Shown piece by piece: positions 1 through 7,670 of a stretch of 21,538 nucleotides of DNA. Below the pieces are notes generated by a model. It was not told where the DNA came from. It was given only the letters and a program-made list of their open reading frames with translations, and searched no databases. Source of the DNA: CAZHTS01 sp964535315 (GTDB taxonomy: Bacteria; Chloroflexota; Anaerolineae; Anaerolineales; Anaerolineaceae). Each line of letters starts with the position of its first letter. The first letter of the stretch is position 1. The stretch lies in contig CAZHTS010000077.1 in assembly GCA_964535315.1 (NCBI GenBank), positions 1-21,538 of the forward strand. Reading direction: 5' to 3'. The position numbers and the translations under genes are program-made.

Positions 1-20
1 GCCGGCAACGCAAAGCCGGC
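1..20. other. Short inverted repeat beside the window edge
   Basis: GCCGGC at 1-6 is repeated, and is its own complement, at 15-20, with 8 bases between. It lies downstream of the stop of the minus-strand aldolase gene and could form part of a transcript-end hairpin. No T tract is visible on the minus strand before the window ends, so I do not call it a terminator. The rest of 21-56 shows nothing I recognise. Confidence 0.25.
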
Positions 21-56
21 GTTGTACCGCCCTGACCGCCGCCCCTGTCTCCTTTT

Positions 57-1094
57 TTAATTCTTCTCCAGCAACGCGCGCGTGTCGGCGAGGAACTCCT
101 CGACCATCTCGGGACGCGTGGCCCACGAGGTGACCAGGCGTACGGCGAAATGATCCTCGTCCACTTTGGCCCACGGATAAAACCCGTACAACTCCTGCAA
201 CGAAGCGATCAACGCATTGGGCAGGATGGGGAAAATCTGGTTGGTGGTCGAACGGGTGAAGAAGGGCATCCCCAGTTCGGTCAGGCCGGCGGTCAGGCGG
301 GCCGCCATGGCATTGGCGTGGCGGGCCAGTTCGTAATACAGCCCGTCGGTAAACAGGGCGATGAACTGGATACCCACCAGGCGGCCCTTGGCGAGCAGCG
401 CGCCGCGCTGCTTGAGGCAGTGCCGGAAGTAGGGCCGCAGCGCCGGGTTGTTGATCACGATCGCTTCGCCGATCAGGGCGCCGTTTTTGTTGCCGCCGAT
501 GTAGAACACGTCGGTCAACGCACAGAGATCGGCCATGCTCATGTCCGCCTCGGGACTGCACAACCCCGAGCCCAGCCGGGCGCCGTCCAGGTACAGGTAC
601 AGGCCGTTCCGCCGGCACACGGCAGAAATGCCCTCCAGTTCGGCCTTCGTGTACACCGTGCCGACCTCGGTGGCCTGCGAGATGAACACCACCCGCGGTT
701 TGACCATGTGCTCGTCCTGGTGTTCGTCCACCACGGCCTGGATTGTCTCAACGGTCAATTTACCGTCGCCGGTGGGCACCATGTTGATCTTGTGCCCGGT
801 GGCCTCGATGGCCCCGGCCTCGTGCACGTAAATGTGCCCGAAGTTGGCGGCGATGACCGACTCGTACGGGCGCATCAACGACGAAAGCACGGTCAGGTTA
901 GACAGCGTTCCGCCCGAAATAAAGTGAATGTCCGCCTCGGGGCTGGCGAGCTCCTGGCGGATCAACGTTTTAGCCTGCGCCGAGAGACCGTCTTCGCCGT
1001 AACCGGCTTCCTGCTGGAGGTTGGTCTTTACCAGCAAATCCAAAATAGCCGGATGGGCGCCCTCGGAGTAATCGTTAAAAAAACTATATTTCAT
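57..1094 (-). CDS. Threonine aldolase / beta-eliminating lyase family PLP enzyme
   Basis: 345 residues, the usual length for low-specificity L-threonine aldolases, which cleave threonine or allo-threonine to glycine and acetaldehyde in the cytoplasm. Seen in the sequence: a fold-type I PLP enzyme with the cofactor-stacking pair H91-E92, the phosphate/ring region FISGGT (58-63), the PLP-nitrogen aspartate in YLDGARLG (D170, R173), and a lysine in GGNKNGAL (K203) expected to form the Schiff base. The lysine context GG(T/N)KNGAL is that of the aldolase subgroup that also contains related beta-eliminating lyases, so substrate is not certain. The ATG is preceded by GGAG eight bases upstream. The gene stands alone on its strand, divergent from the remnant at 1262. 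Family assignment is firm; specificity is inferred. Confidence 0.88.
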   Translation of the reverse strand: MKYSFFNDYSEGAHPAILDLLVKTNLQQEAGYGEDGLSAQAKTLIRQELASPEADIHFISGGTLSNLTVLSSLMRPYESVIAANFGHIYVHEAGAIEATGHKINMVPTGDGKLTVETIQAVVDEHQDEHMVKPRVVFISQATEVGTVYTKAELEGISAVCRRNGLYLYLDGARLGSGLCSPEADMSMADLCALTDVFYIGGNKNGALIGEAIVINNPALRPYFRHCLKQRGALLAKGRLVGIQFIALFTDGLYYELARHANAMAARLTAGLTELGMPFFTRSTTNQIFPILPNALIASLQELYGFYPWAKVDEDHFAVRLVTSWATRPEMVEEFLADTRALLEKN

Positions 1095-1162
1095 TGCCTG
1101 ACTCCATTTGCCATAATGGGGAAAATAATTGCCCCGGTGCGCTCTGCGCCGGAACGCCTTCT

Positions 1163-1168
1163 ATTATA
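1163..1168 (-). promoter_or_regulatory. Possible -10 box for the aldolase gene
   Basis: On the minus strand this reads TATAAT, about 70 bases upstream of the aldolase ATG. I see no convincing -35 hexamer at 16-18 bases, so this is only a candidate. The surrounding 1095-1261 holds no other recognisable feature apart from the GGGGAGG ribosome binding site before 1262. Confidence 0.3.
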
Positions 1169-1261
1169 TCCCTCAATATCGCCCCCGCCGGTCGAAACTG
1201 AGAACTGCAACTTCTGATATACCAATCAATCCACTGAGTCCTGCATTGCGGGGAGGTTAAC

Positions 1262-1597
1262 ATGAAGGTCGCCATGCTTCTGGCCGCAAGTCTGTACGCA
1301 TGGTTACTTTTTGATGCCACTGTTAACATCGGCGGCGACGCCGTTCGCTATCGGGCCGGGGATGGATGCACAAATCGATCCGTCCTTCTTGCGCGGCGAG
1401 CTGCTCGTCGGCATTCTCCTCTGTCTCTCGTTCGAACTGGCGGGGCGCTGGTTGGGATACAAACTCTTTGGCAAAAACGTCCCTCTCCAGACGGCTTATT
1501 TCGTGGGCAGCGGTGGAATTGGCATGCTGATGAGTGTGATTTGTGGATTGTTCCTCGCCGGCGATCCCGGAGCCGGGCAGGGTCACCCTGCCCGGCT
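1262..1597 (+). pseudogene. Remnant of a small membrane protein, probably frameshifted
   Basis: A strong ribosome binding site (GGGGAGG) stands five bases before an ATG at 1262. The first 17 codons encode a hydrophobic, signal-like stretch (MKVAMLLAASLYAWLLF). After that the reading frame turns into implausible Arg-rich sequence. A different frame, entered at the TTTTT run at 1308-1312, continues with plausible membrane-protein sequence: about 90 residues with two hydrophobic stretches (around ELLVGILLCLSFELAG and YFVGSGGIGMLMSVICGLFL). Removing one T from the run would join the two parts. No stop follows in that frame before the facing gene; the protein-like character ends at the hairpin at 1571-1597. 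I do not recognise the family. It could be a decaying gene, a sequencing error in a homopolymer, or a short real gene starting at 1314 without a visible ribosome binding site. Confidence 0.38.
1571..1597. terminator. Perfect 12-bp hairpin between convergent transcripts
   Basis: AGCCGGGCAGGG (1571-1582) pairs perfectly with CCCTGCCCGGCT (1586-1597) around a 3-base loop. It sits at the end of the plus-strand remnant and overlaps the stop codon (1596-1598) of the facing minus-strand hydrolase by two bases. No T tract follows on either strand. It would fold strongly in both directions and may act as a bidirectional transcript end or an RNA-stabilising stem, but canonical intrinsic termination is not shown. 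Confidence 0.5.
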
Positions 1598-2414
1598 AAA
1601 CCTGCCTGCCTTGCAGGAAAGGTGGAACCCATTCCGGGCGGCGGGGGCGGCCGAGTTTGTAGCGGAAATCGCAGCGTTCGCCGCCGTGGCCCAGGGTGGT
1701 GGTGCGCACCAGGCCGTTGTCCATCACCGCACTGTAGGGAAAATCGAGCAGGCACAGGTACGGCGTCAGTTCGAAGGCGCTCTGCGCCTTCAGGTATTTG
1801 CAGATGCCGCATTCGGTATAATCGACGCCGTAATCGAAATCGACGCCGTTGCCTGCGACAAAGTCGAACACCCAATCGCCCGCATACGTGCGTTTCTGAG
1901 ATTGCAGCGCTTCCTGGCGCAGCTTGCTTTGCGCCGGCGAACTGGACGTCAGTTGTCCCATCAGTTTTGCCGCCGGCATGTCTGCTACCTGGAGTTCAAC
2001 GGTGCGGTACAGGATCGCCCCGGCCTCATCCAGGGTCTTGCCCCGCTTCGCCATGTTGCGATAGAGCGCCAGGCAGGCGGTCGTCAGGTACAGGTTGGCG
2101 GTCATGTCGTTATCGCCGCCGCCGATGTACGGCAGACCGGGCAGCAGTTGTAGTGTGTCGTTGCGCACCAGGGGCGTCAATACCTGCGCCTCGGCGCTAT
2201 CGTAACGTTCGCCGATCGCCTGCTGCATGTAGACCAGCGTTTTGTCGATCTCGGCCAGAATGTTCTCGCTTTCGTCGACGTAATAATTGCCGCTCTGGTT
2301 GCGGGCGCTTTGCAGCCAGCGCAGCAGCCCACAACCGGCCAGGCTGATTCCGCCGGCAGCGACCAGGGCGGTTTTCAAAAATTGCCGTCGATTCATCCGG
2401 GACGCAGGTGTCAT
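1596..2414 (-). CDS. Exported lipoprotein with ATC-hydrolase-like domain
   Basis: 272 residues from the ATG at 2414, chosen because AAAGGA lies nine bases upstream; an ATG at 2432 would overlap that site. The N-terminus is a twin-arginine signal (NRRQFLK, residues 8-14) running into a lipobox LAGC with C28, so the product should be exported by Tat and lipid-anchored. The rest resembles the L-2-amino-thiazoline-4-carboxylic acid hydrolase family: GDW (179-181), a CGIC pair (C202, C205) and the near-terminal CDFRYK (C248). Characterised family members open the thiazoline ring in the cytosol during cysteine formation; an exported form suggests another substrate. It lies 66 bases downstream of the kinase gene on the same strand and may share its transcript. 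Family call is from remembered motifs; function is inferred. Confidence 0.7.
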   Translation of the reverse strand: MTPASRMNRRQFLKTALVAAGGISLAGCGLLRWLQSARNQSGNYYVDESENILAEIDKTLVYMQQAIGERYDSAEAQVLTPLVRNDTLQLLPGLPYIGGGDNDMTANLYLTTACLALYRNMAKRGKTLDEAGAILYRTVELQVADMPAAKLMGQLTSSSPAQSKLRQEALQSQKRTYAGDWVFDFVAGNGVDFDYGVDYTECGICKYLKAQSAFELTPYLCLLDFPYSAVMDNGLVRTTTLGHGGERCDFRYKLGRPRRPEWVPPFLQGRQV

Positions 2415-2480
2415 GCTTCGATTTCCTTTCATGCACTGAAGATACAGGAAAGGATACCCATTGCCTGTCGCAAACGGATG

Positions 2481-4013
2481 TCACTCGTGTCGCAGTTGTG
2501 TCGCAGATTCTTCCGCCGGCAGTTCAATCCAGAAGACGCTGCCCTGCCCGGGCCGGCTTTCCACCCCGACCGAACCGTGCATCGCCTCACCCAATTGCTT
2601 GACCAGCGCCAGCCCGAGCCCGGTGCCGCCGGAGCGGGTATAAAATTTCTCCCAGATGTGTTCCAAATCCTGGCTGGCGATGCCCGCTCCGGTATCGGCC
2701 ACCTCGATGCGTACGCCGCCGGCTGCGGAGCAGGCGCGGGCGAGGATGGCGCCGCCCGGCGGCGTGTGACGCAGGGCATTGTGCAGCAGATTGAGCAGCA
2801 CCTGTTCCAGGCGCAGCGGGTCGGCCCACACCGCCGGCGGGGCGGGTTCCACCTCCGCCACGACCTGGATGCGCAGCGGTTCCCAGGCCAGCCCGGCCAC
2901 GCTGCTGACCGCGGATTGCAGGATCGCTGCCGTATCGACGCGCTGTAGATTCAGGCTGAGGCGTTCGGCCTGGGCCTGCGAGAGCGCCAGCAGATCGTCG
3001 AGGATGGCGCGCAGCCGCTGCGCTTCGTTCCAGACGATTTCCAGATCGCGGCGCTGTTCTGCCTGCGAACGCACGCCGTCGCCGCGGCGCAGGGTTTCCA
3101 GATAGGCCAGCAGGGTCGCCGCCGGGGTGCGCAGCTCATGTGAGACGACGGCGGTCAGTTCGTGCTGCGTTTGCAGCAGCGCCGCCACCCGCTGGCGTTC
3201 GTCTTCCAGCTTGCGGGTGTAGGCCTGCAAATCGGCCGCCATCGCATTGAAGTTCTCCTGGAGCGTGGCGACCTCGTCACGACCTTCCACCACCAGCCGT
3301 TGTTCCAGGTCGCCGGCGCGCAGCGCCTGGGTGGCGTACGAAAGCACTTCGATGCGTTTCGTCAGGCGCGAGGTCACCCGGTAGGAGAACAGCGCCGAGA
3401 GGGGCAGAAAGAAACCCAGCAGCAGCGCCCCGGCCAGGAAGACCAGCACGATCCCGGAAAAAGACCATTCCATCAACTGCACCACGGCTGCGCCGGGCTT
3501 CAAGGCCAGCAGTCGCTCGAGGTTGTCGTAGAGGACGAACAGGGCGATCAGCGCTATCCCGCCCCCGCCCGGCACGGCGAACAACAGCAGGTGGGCGTGG
3601 GTCAGGGCCCAGGCAAAGCGCCGCTGGCGCAGCGCGTTCCACCCGGCCCACAGCCGGCGGGCAATGCGCCCCCCCAGGTAGGCCGGCGCGCTGAGCGCCA
3701 CATAGAATGTCACAATCCACCAGCCGCCAATCAGGGCGGGCAGGTCGAGGCGGCCCCACAGCGCCAGCAGCGCCGCGCCCCACACATCCAGTCCCAACGC
3801 CAGGACGGCGCCGTAAAACAACTCGGCGGCCGGGTTTTGCCCGCCGGGCAGCGCCAACCCGCAAACCACCGCCGCCAGCAGCGCCGCCAGCACGAGCACC
3901 ACCGATACGGCGACGCTGTTCAACGGCACGTCGGCCGCCAGCGCCAGGCACCAGATCAGCACAGCGGCCAGCCAGCCCAACAGCAACGCCGCCCAACTGC
4001 GCCGGGCGTTCAT
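2481..4013 (-). CDS. Membrane sensor histidine kinase (first pair)
   Basis: 510 residues. The N-terminal 210 residues hold about six hydrophobic segments with little exposed loop, so sensing is probably intramembrane or through a partner. A HAMP-like linker follows (about 205-260). The HisKA helix carries the phospho-acceptor H292 in VVSHELRTP. The ATPase domain shows the N box (HNALRHTPPGG, N412), G1 (ADTGAGIA, D440), F box (IWEKFY) and G2 (GGTGLGLALVKQL). Nothing catalytic appears missing. Its start overlaps the stop of the upstream response regulator by four bases (ATGA at 4010-4013), which indicates translational coupling and that the two proteins work together. It is paralogous to the kinase at 9757-11307. 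The signal is unknown; the neighbouring acyltransferase and exported lipoprotein fit a cell-envelope role, which is inference. Confidence 0.93.
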   Translation of the reverse strand: MNARRSWAALLLGWLAAVLIWCLALAADVPLNSVAVSVVLVLAALLAAVVCGLALPGGQNPAAELFYGAVLALGLDVWGAALLALWGRLDLPALIGGWWIVTFYVALSAPAYLGGRIARRLWAGWNALRQRRFAWALTHAHLLLFAVPGGGGIALIALFVLYDNLERLLALKPGAAVVQLMEWSFSGIVLVFLAGALLLGFFLPLSALFSYRVTSRLTKRIEVLSYATQALRAGDLEQRLVVEGRDEVATLQENFNAMAADLQAYTRKLEDERQRVAALLQTQHELTAVVSHELRTPAATLLAYLETLRRGDGVRSQAEQRRDLEIVWNEAQRLRAILDDLLALSQAQAERLSLNLQRVDTAAILQSAVSSVAGLAWEPLRIQVVAEVEPAPPAVWADPLRLEQVLLNLLHNALRHTPPGGAILARACSAAGGVRIEVADTGAGIASQDLEHIWEKFYTRSGGTGLGLALVKQLGEAMHGSVGVESRPGQGSVFWIELPAEESATQLRHE

Positions 4014-4714
4014 AGTGCGCCTGCGGCTGTTAAGCGATAGCCCACACCGCGCACCGTCTCGATCAGCGCTTCGTGTGGGTGCAGTTTCTGGCGCAGGCGC
4101 GCCACGGTGTTATCCACCGCCCGGTCGCCTTCCAGATAGGTCTGACCCCACACCGTTTCCAGCAGATACAGGCGGTTAAACGTGCGCCCGGGGTTGCGCA
4201 GCAGCAGGTGCAGCAGTTCAAATTCTGTGTGGGTCAGTTCCAGCGGACGACCATCCAGCCAGGCGCGGTAGGCCTGGGCATCCAGGTGCAGCGGGCCGTA
4301 GGCCAGGCTGCCGCTGGATGCGGCCCGGTCGGCCGCCAGCAGGTCGCGCTGGTAGCCGGCGCGGCGCAGCAGGGCGCGCAGCCGCGCCACCAGTTCCATC
4401 AGGTTGAACGGTTTGACCAGGTAGTCGTCGGCGCCATTCTCCAGCCCGACCACCCGGTCGATGGCATCGCCGCGCGCCGTCAGCATCAATACCGGCACGG
4501 TCGAATCCCGGCGGATGTCCGCCAGCACCGCCATACCGTCCAGGTCGGGAAGCATCCAGTCCAGAATGAGGGCGTCGGGGCGTTCGGCGGCAAAGCGTTC
4601 CAACGCCTGGCGGCCGCTGCCGGCCAGCGTGACCTGAAACCCATTTTGTTCCAGTTCGCGCCCGATCACCTGCGCCAGATCGAGTGCGTCTTCGACGATC
4701 AAGATACGGGGCAT
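4010..4714 (-). CDS. OmpR/PhoB-type response regulator (first pair)
   Basis: 234 residues. The receiver domain has the acidic pair E8-D9 in LIVEDA, the phospho-acceptor D52 in LILDWMLPDLDG, the conserved T79 in LMLTA and K101 in LVKPF. The C-terminal winged-helix DNA-binding domain is complete (TEFELLHLLLRNPG, then VARLRQKL and TVRGVGYRL). The ATG at 4714 is the right start: it places the first beta strand (PRILIVED) at the N-terminus, whereas a longer reading upstream runs antisense-like through the acyltransferase gene. No Shine-Dalgarno sequence precedes this ATG, and a TACAAT box lies just upstream, so the transcript may be leaderless. It is coupled to the kinase gene by an ATGA overlap. 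Confidence 0.94.
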   Translation of the reverse strand: MPRILIVEDALDLAQVIGRELEQNGFQVTLAGSGRQALERFAAERPDALILDWMLPDLDGMAVLADIRRDSTVPVLMLTARGDAIDRVVGLENGADDYLVKPFNLMELVARLRALLRRAGYQRDLLAADRAASSGSLAYGPLHLDAQAYRAWLDGRPLELTHTEFELLHLLLRNPGRTFNRLYLLETVWGQTYLEGDRAVDNTVARLRQKLHPHEALIETVRGVGYRLTAAGAL

Positions 4715-4720
4715 ACCCGT

Positions 4721-4726
4721 ATTGTA
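4721..4726 (-). promoter_or_regulatory. Candidate -10 box for a leaderless response-regulator mRNA
   Basis: The minus strand reads TACAAT with its last base seven positions before the A of the ATG at 4714, leaving a six-base gap. That is the spacing expected when transcription starts at the start codon itself. No Shine-Dalgarno sequence is present. The -35 region (TGTAAA, overlapping the acyltransferase stop) is weak. Confidence 0.35.
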
Positions 4727-4743
4727 CCGGTATTTTTCAGAGT

Positions 4744-5484
4744 TTACACGGCGTGCAGGGGCGCATATTCGCGTTTGCCGGCGGCCGGCAGGCGGGCGGC
4801 GCTTTCGTGCGCCAGGGCGGCGATGCGCTCCGCCAGCAGGGCGGTGGCGGCCTGAACGCTGCCGCCGTCTGCAAACCACAGCGCCGCACCAACCGTGATG
4901 GCGTATCCGCCGTGGAAGTACCAGGTGCCGGTTACCTCCTCGCCGTCCACCACGCTCTTCACCCGGCGCACGCACCCGGGTTGCAGGGCGATGCCGATGG
5001 GGATGAGCGGTGCGCCGCTCGCCATTGCCAGGCGCACCGCGCCGCTGTGCAGCGGGGCCAGCCCGCCATGCGCCGGGCTGATGGCGCCTTCGGGGAAGAT
5101 GCCCACCGTACGCCCGGCGCGCAGCCGGCGCACGCCCTCCTCGAACGCCGGCCGGCCGTTGGTGTGGTTGACGCGGATGTGCCCGGCCCTGCGCAGCGAG
5201 GCGCCCAACAGCGGCGCCTTGAACAACGTTTCGCTGATCAGGATGCTCACCTGCTCGGGCACCAGGGTGGTCATCAACACCGGGTCGACGGTGGAGGGAT
5301 GGTTGGCTGCCAGCAGCCGCACCCCCGCCGGCAGTGGGGCGTGATACACCACGTCCATGCCGTACAGAATGTGTTTGAGGCCGTTGACCAGCGTGCGCCC
5401 GGCGTGATACCAGGCAAGTTCAAATGGGGTTGCAATCTCGGCGGCGGGCAGCGGCCGGCGCAGGGTGTTGTTGAGGGTGGTCAT
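4744..5484 (-). CDS. PlsC-type lysophospholipid acyltransferase
   Basis: 246 residues from the ATG at 5484, which has AAAGGA eight bases upstream; a GTG at 5487 is possible but spaced less well. The PlsC/LPLAT signature is clear: the catalytic HX4D box in NHPSTVD (H62, D67), the substrate-binding FPEG box (130-133), and a final hydrophobic block PLIPIGIALQPG. Enzymes of this family transfer an acyl chain to 1-acyl-glycerol-3-phosphate or related acceptors at the inner membrane face. The protein has a short N-terminus without a strong membrane anchor, and the third block reads FPEGAIS instead of the more common FPEGTRS, so the exact acceptor is open. It lies 29 bases upstream of the response regulator on the same strand and may be co-transcribed with it. 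Confidence 0.85.
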   Translation of the reverse strand: MTTLNNTLRRPLPAAEIATPFELAWYHAGRTLVNGLKHILYGMDVVYHAPLPAGVRLLAANHPSTVDPVLMTTLVPEQVSILISETLFKAPLLGASLRRAGHIRVNHTNGRPAFEEGVRRLRAGRTVGIFPEGAISPAHGGLAPLHSGAVRLAMASGAPLIPIGIALQPGCVRRVKSVVDGEEVTGTWYFHGGYAITVGAALWFADGGSVQAATALLAERIAALAHESAARLPAAGKREYAPLHAV

Positions 5485-5532
5485 CACAGAATTCCTTTCG
5501 CATTCAAGTTAATACCGTTATAACCACCCGGC

Positions 5533-5552
5533 GGGTGGAGTGTGATCCACCC
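5533..5552. repeat. Inverted repeat of 7 bp, first of two adjacent hairpins
   Basis: GGGTGGA (5533-5539) pairs with TCCACCC (5546-5552) over a 6-base loop. AAAAA follows on the plus strand. The arm sequence GGCGGGTGGAG begins here and recurs in the next hairpin, so the two look like a local duplication. Confidence 0.5.
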
Positions 5553-5563
5553 AAAAACGGATT

Positions 5564-5593
5564 GGCGGGTGGAGAACGTACCCTCCACCCGCC
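5564..5593 (-). terminator. Hairpin terminator candidate of the sigma/anti-sigma operon
   Basis: GGCGGGTGGAG (5564-5574) pairs perfectly over 11 bp with CTCCACCCGCC (5583-5593), loop 8 bases. On the minus strand it lies about 35 bases past the stop of the membrane protein gene, and TTTTT follows after six bases. TTTT also follows directly on the plus strand (5594-5597), but no plus-strand gene ends here. Confidence 0.55.
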
Positions 5594-5604
5594 TTTTGCT
5601 GGTC

Positions 5605-5619
5605 AGACCTGTGAGGTCT
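5605..5619. repeat. Small palindrome AGACCT-GTG-AGGTCT
   Basis: A perfect 6-bp inverted repeat around GTG, directly after the terminator-like stem and just downstream of the stop codon at 5628. It could extend the transcript-end structure. I have an impression that such palindromes are scattered in related genomes, but cannot confirm it here. Confidence 0.4.
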
Positions 5620-5627
5620 AAATCAGG

Positions 5628-7670
5628 CTAAGGTTCGAGATCCACCGTAAAGACCCACGGGCCGGGGGAATAAACGCCCAGCGCCTGCTTGAAGCGCCGC
5701 ATCACCTCGCTCTCGCTCATCCCGTCCGGCTTTTGGTTGATCACCATCCTGGCGCCGCCGCCGCCGTTGCTGCCCGTCGACTGCACCCAGTCCATATCGA
5801 TGCCCTGTTCCTCGCGCAGTTTCTGGCGCGCCAGTTGCAACTGGTCGTTGGGCACGGCTTCCGGTAGGTTTTGTTCCAGCGCCTGCACGGTGAGCGTCAG
5901 CGTTTTGGCTTTGTTCTGGTGGCCGAGCGGGAAACCCAGCTTCATACACGGCCCGCTGCCCGCCGGCGCGCTCCAGCCGGCCTCGAAGCTCTTAAACTGC
6001 ACCTCGGGATTGAACAGCATGTCGGCTGACTCGATCGAGGCTTCTTGATCGCCGATGCGGATGCGCGTCGTCTCCGGGTCGAACTGCCAGTCGTTGGCGT
6101 CCGGCTTCTGGTAACACAGATACATCTGTGTGTAAGAAGGCGTGATCTTGACTGTATCCAGCAGCATTTCCAGCCCGTTGGCCGTGATCGTTTGCTGCGG
6201 TTGCAGCGTCTGCGCCGGGTAAATGGGCAGGTCCAGGTCGAAGACGAAGGTGTGTTCCGGCGTACCCATAATCGTCTCGAAGTTCACCTCCAACTGCCCG
6301 GTGAAGCGGTCGCCGGCCAGTGGGTTGACCTTTGAGAAGATTCCGCCCGGGCCGTTGGACATGTCCTCAGGATTGAGGCTGACCGTATAGACATCGGGGC
6401 GTTCCGGGCCGACGGGCGAGATACCGTATCCGGCGTTGAAACGCTTGCCCTGGGCGTCCTTTAACATCAGGCGGGGTAACTGCCCATCCTGCATGTTTTC
6501 AATGCGCAGCACCACGGCGATGCGCGCCGCGTCGGCGTAGGCCTCCAGCATGGATACTTTGGGCGCGGTGTCCACCGGCGCCGTGGATGGCGTATCGTCC
6601 ACGCCGGGCACCGCTTTTTGCCGCGGCAGTTCGGCCCACACGATTTCCCATTCGCCGGCCTGGGCGATACCGCCGGCATCCTTCAAGCCGCTGACCAGCA
6701 CGCGCAGCATCGTGGCGTCGGGCGCAGCCGGGGCAAACGTAGCGTCAAAGCAGCGCCGCTCGCCATCGCTCGCGGCCGTCACGCTCTGGCTTTTTTCCAC
6801 CGGCGCGTCGAACAGTTGCAAGGCTTCCCGGCCCCATTGCACCCCGGCGCTTTCCATTTGCACCGCCGCGGTGGAACACAGGCGCAGCCGGGTTTCTGTG
6901 GGGGTCATTTGCAGCCAATCCAGGCTCAGGTCGATACCGCTGGCGCGCGTGGCGTAGGTGTTCACGCCGATAATCGGCAGGTGATGGAGGATCACCTGCT
7001 GCGGTGCAAAGCGGAAGGTGTCCACCGCCTGTCCGCTGGCGTCTAGCAGCGGGATCGCTATCGTGGCGTCGACCGGTATTTCTTGCATGCTGTCGCCGGT
7101 CGGGTCGCGCAGCACCTGGTATACGACGTACCTGCCCTTTAGCCCGCTTTCTGTCTGCGCCAGGTTCAACCCGGCGCCGCCATACTGCTCCGGCGTCAGG
7201 CCGGCAAAGCTCAATGCCGGCATGCCCAGGCGGAAACCTTCACCCAGGCCCGCGACCGAGAAGCCGATAGACTGCCAGGCGCGGTCGAGGTACATCCAGT
7301 CCAGCGTAACCGTCACGCCTTGCACCGTTTGCGCCTCGCCCGCTTTTGTCGCCGGGGCGGGCGGGGTGGGGGCGGGGGGCGTGGCAGGAACGGCGGTTAC
7401 GTCCAGGCTGGTCACCATCCCGGCCTCACTGACCGCCTGCATACCGGGGTCGTTGAAATAGTGATACACGGCGTACACGGCGGTGGTCGTCAGAATCAGC
7501 GCCAACAGCGCCAGCGCCACCGTCCAGATCATTTTCCATTGGGGGTTCATTGCCTCGTTATCCTTTCGTTCGATGCGGGCCGCAATGCGCGGCCACAGAT
7601 TAGTGGTTTCGGGCACTTCACCGCGGGCAACGGCTTCTAATGCCTGGTTCAGGGTTTTGTCTTCGCTCAT
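5628..7670 (-). CDS. Single-pass membrane protein, probable anti-sigma factor with large exported domain
   Basis: 680 residues from the ATG at 7670, which has AAAGGAG six bases upstream and overlaps the sigma-factor stop in ATGA; a longer reading only shadows the sigma gene. Residues 1-45 form a short charged cytoplasmic part (NLWPRIAARIERK at 24-36), with no zinc-binding HxxxCxxC motif. One membrane helix spans about 48-70. A Pro/Ala/Thr-rich spacer (95-108) leads into an exported region with three related segments: VTLDWMYLDRAWQSIGFSV (120-138), LSLDWLQMTPTETRLRLC (249-265) and MLLDTVKITPSYTQMYLC (502-519). This resembles the DUF4179-type proteins paired with ECF sigma factors. Coupling to the sigma gene supports an anti-sigma role; the cue and the binding surface are not visible. 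Function is inferred from context. Confidence 0.75.
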   Translation of the reverse strand: MSEDKTLNQALEAVARGEVPETTNLWPRIAARIERKDNEAMNPQWKMIWTVALALLALILTTTAVYAVYHYFNDPGMQAVSEAGMVTSLDVTAVPATPPAPTPPAPATKAGEAQTVQGVTVTLDWMYLDRAWQSIGFSVAGLGEGFRLGMPALSFAGLTPEQYGGAGLNLAQTESGLKGRYVVYQVLRDPTGDSMQEIPVDATIAIPLLDASGQAVDTFRFAPQQVILHHLPIIGVNTYATRASGIDLSLDWLQMTPTETRLRLCSTAAVQMESAGVQWGREALQLFDAPVEKSQSVTAASDGERRCFDATFAPAAPDATMLRVLVSGLKDAGGIAQAGEWEIVWAELPRQKAVPGVDDTPSTAPVDTAPKVSMLEAYADAARIAVVLRIENMQDGQLPRLMLKDAQGKRFNAGYGISPVGPERPDVYTVSLNPEDMSNGPGGIFSKVNPLAGDRFTGQLEVNFETIMGTPEHTFVFDLDLPIYPAQTLQPQQTITANGLEMLLDTVKITPSYTQMYLCYQKPDANDWQFDPETTRIRIGDQEASIESADMLFNPEVQFKSFEAGWSAPAGSGPCMKLGFPLGHQNKAKTLTLTVQALEQNLPEAVPNDQLQLARQKLREEQGIDMDWVQSTGSNGGGGARMVINQKPDGMSESEVMRRFKQALGVYSPGPWVFTVDLEP

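Noticed and set aside
150..1217. Long plus-strand open frame across the threonine aldolase gene
   Set aside because: Antisense shadow of a well-supported PLP enzyme; the translation shows no recognisable domain.
1262..2347. A 361-codon plus-strand frame read as one gene
   Set aside because: After the first 17-25 codons the translation is Arg/Cys-rich and mostly antisense to the hydrolase; only the beginning looks protein-like.
4715..4975. N-terminal extension of the first response regulator
   Set aside because: The extension is Arg/Gly-rich, overlaps the acyltransferase gene and would put sequence before the first strand of a receiver domain.
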